Positions 61,301 through 64,000 of a DNA stretch of 64,000 bases are shown in pieces. Position 1 is the first letter of the stretch; each line of letters opens with the position of its first letter. The DNA comes from Siphlonurus alternatus (taxonomy: Eukaryota > Arthropoda > Insecta > Ephemeroptera > Siphlonuridae), in assembly GCA_949825025.1 (NCBI GenBank), contig OX463780.1, positions 44,248,979-44,312,978 of the forward strand, written 5' to 3'. The position numbers and the translations under genes were made by a program. The notes under the pieces are model-generated. The model made no database searches, had not been told where the DNA came from, and saw only the letters and a program-made list of their open reading frames with translations.

Positions 61301-63816
61301 CGAGCATAAAGCCTAGGCAGCACCATACACTCTTGTACGATAAGCTTGCTCTCGGTGGAGGCAAACATGGTCACCAGGATGACTTCAGGCTAGAGGAAAA
61401 ATTAAGAGTTAGGTGTAATATCTTGGCTGGCTTTCATTATGTTTGAAGGGAATAAATTGCACTTTCAACAATTTAGTTTAATTTGAATGTAAAAATAATG
61501 TTGCAAACTGAGAATCAACAAGTGATTTAGCGAAGCACAAAAACTGAATTTGCATTTTAATAATGCATTATTTAGAAAATAACGAGAGAGAGAATTTGAC
61601 AAGGAAGATTTTCTACGGAGCTCTTACCTTCTCCACTGGAGCAGGTTTGGTGATGGTGCCATATCTCACCAGCCGCTTGTGTTTGTCCTTTGGTTTTGGC
61701 ATCAGCTTTGCCTCACAGACTAAAAGCTTGGACTCCTCTATATCCCAGAAATGGTTCACTACAAATCTACCAGCGAGATCATTGTTTGATGACGTATCCT
61801 CAGATCCGAGAGCAAAGTTAAAGTTTGTTACGTCATCTGTTTCTATGTCCCATAAGTAAAGTCTTGGGTCTGGTAGTAAATTTGAGCGAGCTACCGTCAG
61901 AGATACTTTGTTTCCAGTCGAATTGGACCTTGCTAAAATTATTTCTCCAAAGTCCGTAATGATATCATTGAGATTCTTAGGCTTCGCGTGAAGTTTTGCT
62001 TCTCTTCTTGAGAGATCCCAAACTTTGATGTAACCAAGCAAAGTTGTGACGGTGAGAAAATGGTTGCAAAGCTCAACTCCAATTGGTTCTCCTTCATCCG
62101 AGAGACACGTCAGACTTTGCTTGACAGTTCCTTGAGGTGTTCTCACTTGAATGTGGCTTCCTTCTATGCAGTATACACTATGGTCATAAATAACAGCCCC
62201 TCCACATTCACAAGCAAACGAACCTATCACTTTAAAATGCTTGGTTTGTCTATGAAGTTCGTATACAACTACTCTTTTTGTACCCCATATTATGATATGT
62301 TCTAAGTTAACAAAAACTCCTTTTACTTGAATATCACAACACAATTCCATATGTCCTTCTGAGTCTAAGAGATCAACTGATAACTGATTTGGTGCTACCT
62401 GAACAGCAGACATATCTGCACTATAATGAGCACAAATATGCTGTTCCCTCATCAAATAAATTTCACGGACGGTATGTACAGCAAACAAACTACCTGCTAC
62501 ACCCCATTGGATATGTTGTATAGCACCACCTGTTAATTTATTGGGTACTTGAAGATTCCAATTTCCTTCTGCTTCAGATTCAGGTGTAGGTAAATATTTC
62601 CATAAAGCGACGCTACCTAAATTTGTACCTCCACAAAGGATATTTCTTGCTGTGTTGTAATCTAAACATATAAAGAATTCTCTTGTGGAGGGTGATGCAT
62701 TGATTTTGTCTAACATTAGAAGGTAGTTTTCTCCAGACTCCAGGTCTAGGCAACGTATGGACAGTTCGCCAGTTCCTATTGCAATTAGGTTCGCTCCAGC
62801 CCACACCATGGTGGCATCTTGAGACCGTCCACTCAACTTGAGCCTCGACTTCTCGGTCAACTGTCCGTCTGTCTCCACCTGGTACTGGGTCACGGTGAGG
62901 CTCTCAGTGAGCACCAGAAGGTATGACCTTGTGCTGTGGTACAGAAGCTTCTTGATGACAGAGTCCTCGTTGGTGATCTCCTTCACGGTCCCACTCTCGT
63001 TGAAGTGGTAGATCACACCTGTTGATTGGTTGTCATGTTAGCAGCAGGTACAAATATTCAGTCATAGCTGATTTTTGTTTAAATATTAAAAAAATACAAC
63101 AAAAGTTATGCTAGTCAGAAAAATAAAAGTGCAAACTAAAAATGAGTAAAGAAAAAAAAAAAGAGACTAGATTTTAAAATCACAGTAAATTATACTTCTA
63201 GTCTTACCAACTTCAAAAAATTTATTAATGTACTGTACAGTTATTCAAATTAAGGAAAATAAACCATTTAGGTTGTGATAATCTTATTAAAAGAAAAGGA
63301 TAGGAATAACCAGCAAGGCCTTACCGATCGAAAGAGTCACAGCAGGTGGAAATTCTTGCGGTCACAGAGGTTCACTCGAAAGTTTTTACATTTTTGAAAC
63401 GTTTCCACGATGCGAAACGTTTCAAAAATGTAAAAACTTTCGAGTGAACCTCTGTGACCGCAAGAATTTCCACCTGCTGTGACTCTTTCGATCGGTAAGG
63501 CCTTGCTGGTTATTCCTATCCTTTTCTTTTAATAAGATTAGTACTGTACAGTTAGTCAAAAATTAGTGGGATATCTAATTTGGTTACATTTTGCTTGCTT
63601 AGCTGGACTTTGTAAATTATTGAAATCCACTGTTCATCTCTAAAAAAAGGGTATAATTAAGGTGACATACCCGAAACTGCGCCCACAAAGAAGCCGAGCC
63701 CCTCGGAGAGCAGACCCTGACGTAAGGAGATGCGGCTGCTGGCAGTCTTGGGCCGCCACGAGCTGAAGAGGTCAAGAGCCTGTTCGTCACCCGCCACCGC
63801 CGCCTTTGCTAGGCCA
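54998..63816 (-). CDS. IFT140: IFT140, intraflagellar transport complex A subunit (5' truncated by window, 14 exons)
   Basis: IFT140 is a core IFT-A subunit needed for retrograde transport and for entry of membrane proteins into cilia; the Drosophila orthologue is rempA. Exons, 5' to 3': 63816-63671, 63018-61628, 61389-61240, 61185-61028, 60945-60765, 60344-60179, 59721-59601, 59546-59270, 58823-58654, 58599-58455, 57377-57183, 56753-56535, 56038-55854, 55379-54998. They total 3886 nt, about 1294 residues, against about 1460 in human, so roughly 150 N-terminal residues are missing. The first exons hold WD40 blades ([17 protein letters not shown]); the rest are TPR-like helical hairpins. Diagnostic segments include [38 protein letters not shown] and AIRLCK. 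All phases join without frameshift. Confidence 0.96.
55854..56038 (-). CDS. IFT140: IFT140 exon
   Basis: Acceptor GTGTGTTGCAG, donor GTCAGC. It codes [20 protein letters not shown] and a charged helix ([19 protein letters not shown]). Confidence 0.93.
56535..56753 (-). CDS. IFT140: IFT140 exon
   Basis: Acceptor CTTGTTTCAG, donor GTGTGT, phases 0/0. It codes [20 protein letters not shown] and [14 protein letters not shown]. Confidence 0.95.
57183..57377 (-). CDS. IFT140: IFT140 exon
   Basis: Acceptor TTTCTCTTTCAG, donor GTACAA, phases 0/0. It codes [20 protein letters not shown] and [15 protein letters not shown]. Confidence 0.95.
57533..58237. mobile_element. 705-bp near-full palindrome with TTAA duplication, in IFT140 intron
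   Basis: It starts AGGCCTTCTGAACC and ends GGTTCATAAGGCCT, flanked on both sides by TTAA (57529-57532, 58238-58241). Arms of about 340 bp match closely along their length, including TGTGACGTCA, CAATATAGGGAAATCCC and TTACCGCAATAACTC-type segments. A short centre lies near 57880. TTAA is the target of piggyBac-type elements; no transposase frame is present. Confidence 0.88.
58455..58599 (-). CDS. IFT140: IFT140 exon
   Basis: Acceptor GTGTGCTTGCAG, donor GTACTG. It codes [20 protein letters not shown] and [11 protein letters not shown]. Confidence 0.94.
58654..58823 (-). CDS. IFT140: IFT140 exon
   Basis: Acceptor GTTCTACCCTAG, donor GTAAGA. It codes [20 protein letters not shown] and [19 protein letters not shown]; the next intron is 54 nt. 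Confidence 0.95.
59270..59546 (-). CDS. IFT140: IFT140 exon
   Basis: Acceptor TTGATTCTCTCAG, donor GTAAGG. It codes [20 protein letters not shown] through [10 protein letters not shown], about three TPR-like hairpins. Confidence 0.96.
59601..59721 (-). CDS. IFT140: IFT140 exon
   Basis: Acceptor TTAAAATTTCAG, donor GTAAGT. It codes [20 protein letters not shown]; the next intron is 54 nt. Confidence 0.94.
59901..59946. repeat. Perfect 22-bp hairpin in IFT140 intron
   Basis: Each 22-nt arm is complementary without mismatch (TACTGTGGTTGAAATTCC and its complement), with a 2-nt loop at 59923-59924. Confidence 0.9.
60179..60344 (-). CDS. IFT140: IFT140 exon
   Basis: Acceptor GCTCTTATCCAG, donor GTGAGT. 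It codes [20 protein letters not shown] and [14 protein letters not shown]-like. Confidence 0.95.
60560..60612. repeat. Poly(T) tract in IFT140 intron
   Basis: Nearly continuous T with a few G interruptions. On the transcribed minus strand it reads as A-rich, so a retroposon tail is possible, but no body is seen. Confidence 0.6.
60765..60945 (-). CDS. IFT140: IFT140 exon
   Basis: Acceptor TTGTGTCCTCAG, donor GTAAGT. It codes [20 protein letters not shown] and [17 protein letters not shown], a strongly family-specific block. Confidence 0.96.
61028..61185 (-). CDS. IFT140: IFT140 exon
   Basis: It follows a 54-nt intron ending GTGTTTAG; donor GTACAG. It codes [20 protein letters not shown], the first TPR-like hairpins. 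Confidence 0.94.
61240..61389 (-). CDS. IFT140: IFT140 exon
   Basis: Acceptor TTTCCTCTAG, donor GTACGA, phases 0/0. It codes [20 protein letters not shown], the WD-to-solenoid junction. Confidence 0.93.
61628..63018 (-). CDS. IFT140: IFT140 exon, 1391 nt, WD40 propeller
   Basis: Acceptor ATCAACAG, donor GTAAGA. It opens [14 protein letters not shown] and holds several blades ([53 protein letters not shown]). Its 5' 230 nt are GC-rich and the remainder AT-rich. Confidence 0.96.
63279..63540. repeat. Perfect 127-bp inverted repeat in IFT140 intron
   Basis: The left arm 63279-63405 and right arm 63414-63540 are exact reverse complements with an 8-nt spacer. Each arm carries ACCGATCGAAAGAGTCACAG or its complement. 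A partial direct repeat, GTACTGTACAGTTA, sits on both sides (about 63231 and 63541). It is either a young fold-back element or an assembly artefact. Confidence 0.93.
63671..63816 (-). CDS. IFT140: IFT140 exon (first in window)
   Basis: Acceptor CTCTGGTTCCAG, donor GTATGT. It codes [20 protein letters not shown] and [13 protein letters not shown], within the N-terminal WD40 region. Start phase 2 demands an upstream exon. Confidence 0.92.
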
Positions 63817-64000
63817 CTGGAACCAGAGTAAGGGTCAGCCAATTGCAACCGTACTTATGAATATTACTGTACAGATATTAGAAAATAATAATAATTGTTT
63901 AACAGTTCAACTAGACATTCTGATGCAAACTTTAAACTCTTTCAATTGTATATACTGTATGTTACTACCGTATTATATACAGTCGTTAAGACAAAAATAA

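Overview
The window is a nuclear segment from an animal, most likely an arthropod. Evidence: exons with standard GT-AG introns, AT-rich introns and spacers, long (TA)n tracts, and many short inverted-repeat transposons. There are no bacterial-type operons, Shine-Dalgarno sites or dense ORFs. I cannot name the species from sequence alone; a hemimetabolous insect or another arthropod with a TE-rich genome is an inference.

Three protein-coding genes explain all the coding signal I trust. (1) Positions 144-9107, plus strand: the last 12 exons of UBE2O, a large E2/E3 hybrid ubiquitin-conjugating enzyme. About 1060 residues are present, including basic nuclear-localisation-like clusters and the full UBC fold with its active-site cysteine; the 5' end lies before the window. 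(2) Positions 52114-17790, minus strand: a complete four-exon gene for a 299-residue four-pass membrane protein of the PMP22/EMP/claudin superfamily. Its introns are about 10.8, 20.0 and 2.6 kb, and its first extracellular loop is unusually long and carries RAKR-RIRR. (3) Positions 63816-54998, minus strand: the last 14 exons of IFT140, an intraflagellar transport complex A subunit, with the second half of the WD40 region and the whole TPR-type solenoid; the 5' end lies past the right edge. UBE2O and the tetraspan gene converge across an 8.7 kb spacer. The tetraspan gene and IFT140 run the same way, 2.9 kb apart. The three genes have unrelated roles (protein quality control, membrane scaffold or junction, cilium transport), and I see no sign that they work together.

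The non-coding part, more than 85 percent of the window, is full of fold-back DNA. At least eight copies or remnants of one palindromic MITE family lie between 13.8 and 30.3 kb. Other fold-back elements include a 121-bp one with a TA duplication and a 144-bp one with a TAA duplication (both in UBE2O introns), a 424-bp one with a GC-rich core, and a 161-bp hAT-like one with an 8-bp duplication. A 705-bp near-full palindrome bounded by TTAA and a perfect 127-bp inverted repeat lie in IFT140 introns. A 5S rRNA-derived SINE lies in tetraspan intron 2. Several palindromes carry mirrored copies of the CRE-like octamer TGACGTCA, which occurs 11 times in the window. A 49-bp minisatellite with a 196-bp higher-order period ends exactly at the splice donor of tetraspan exon 2, and a copy of the donor motif is found at its far end. 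Three IFT140 introns are each exactly 54 nt long.

Exon limits were set by reading splice sites and joining phases by hand; all joins keep the reading frame. Statements about families rest on recognised protein motifs, not on a database search.
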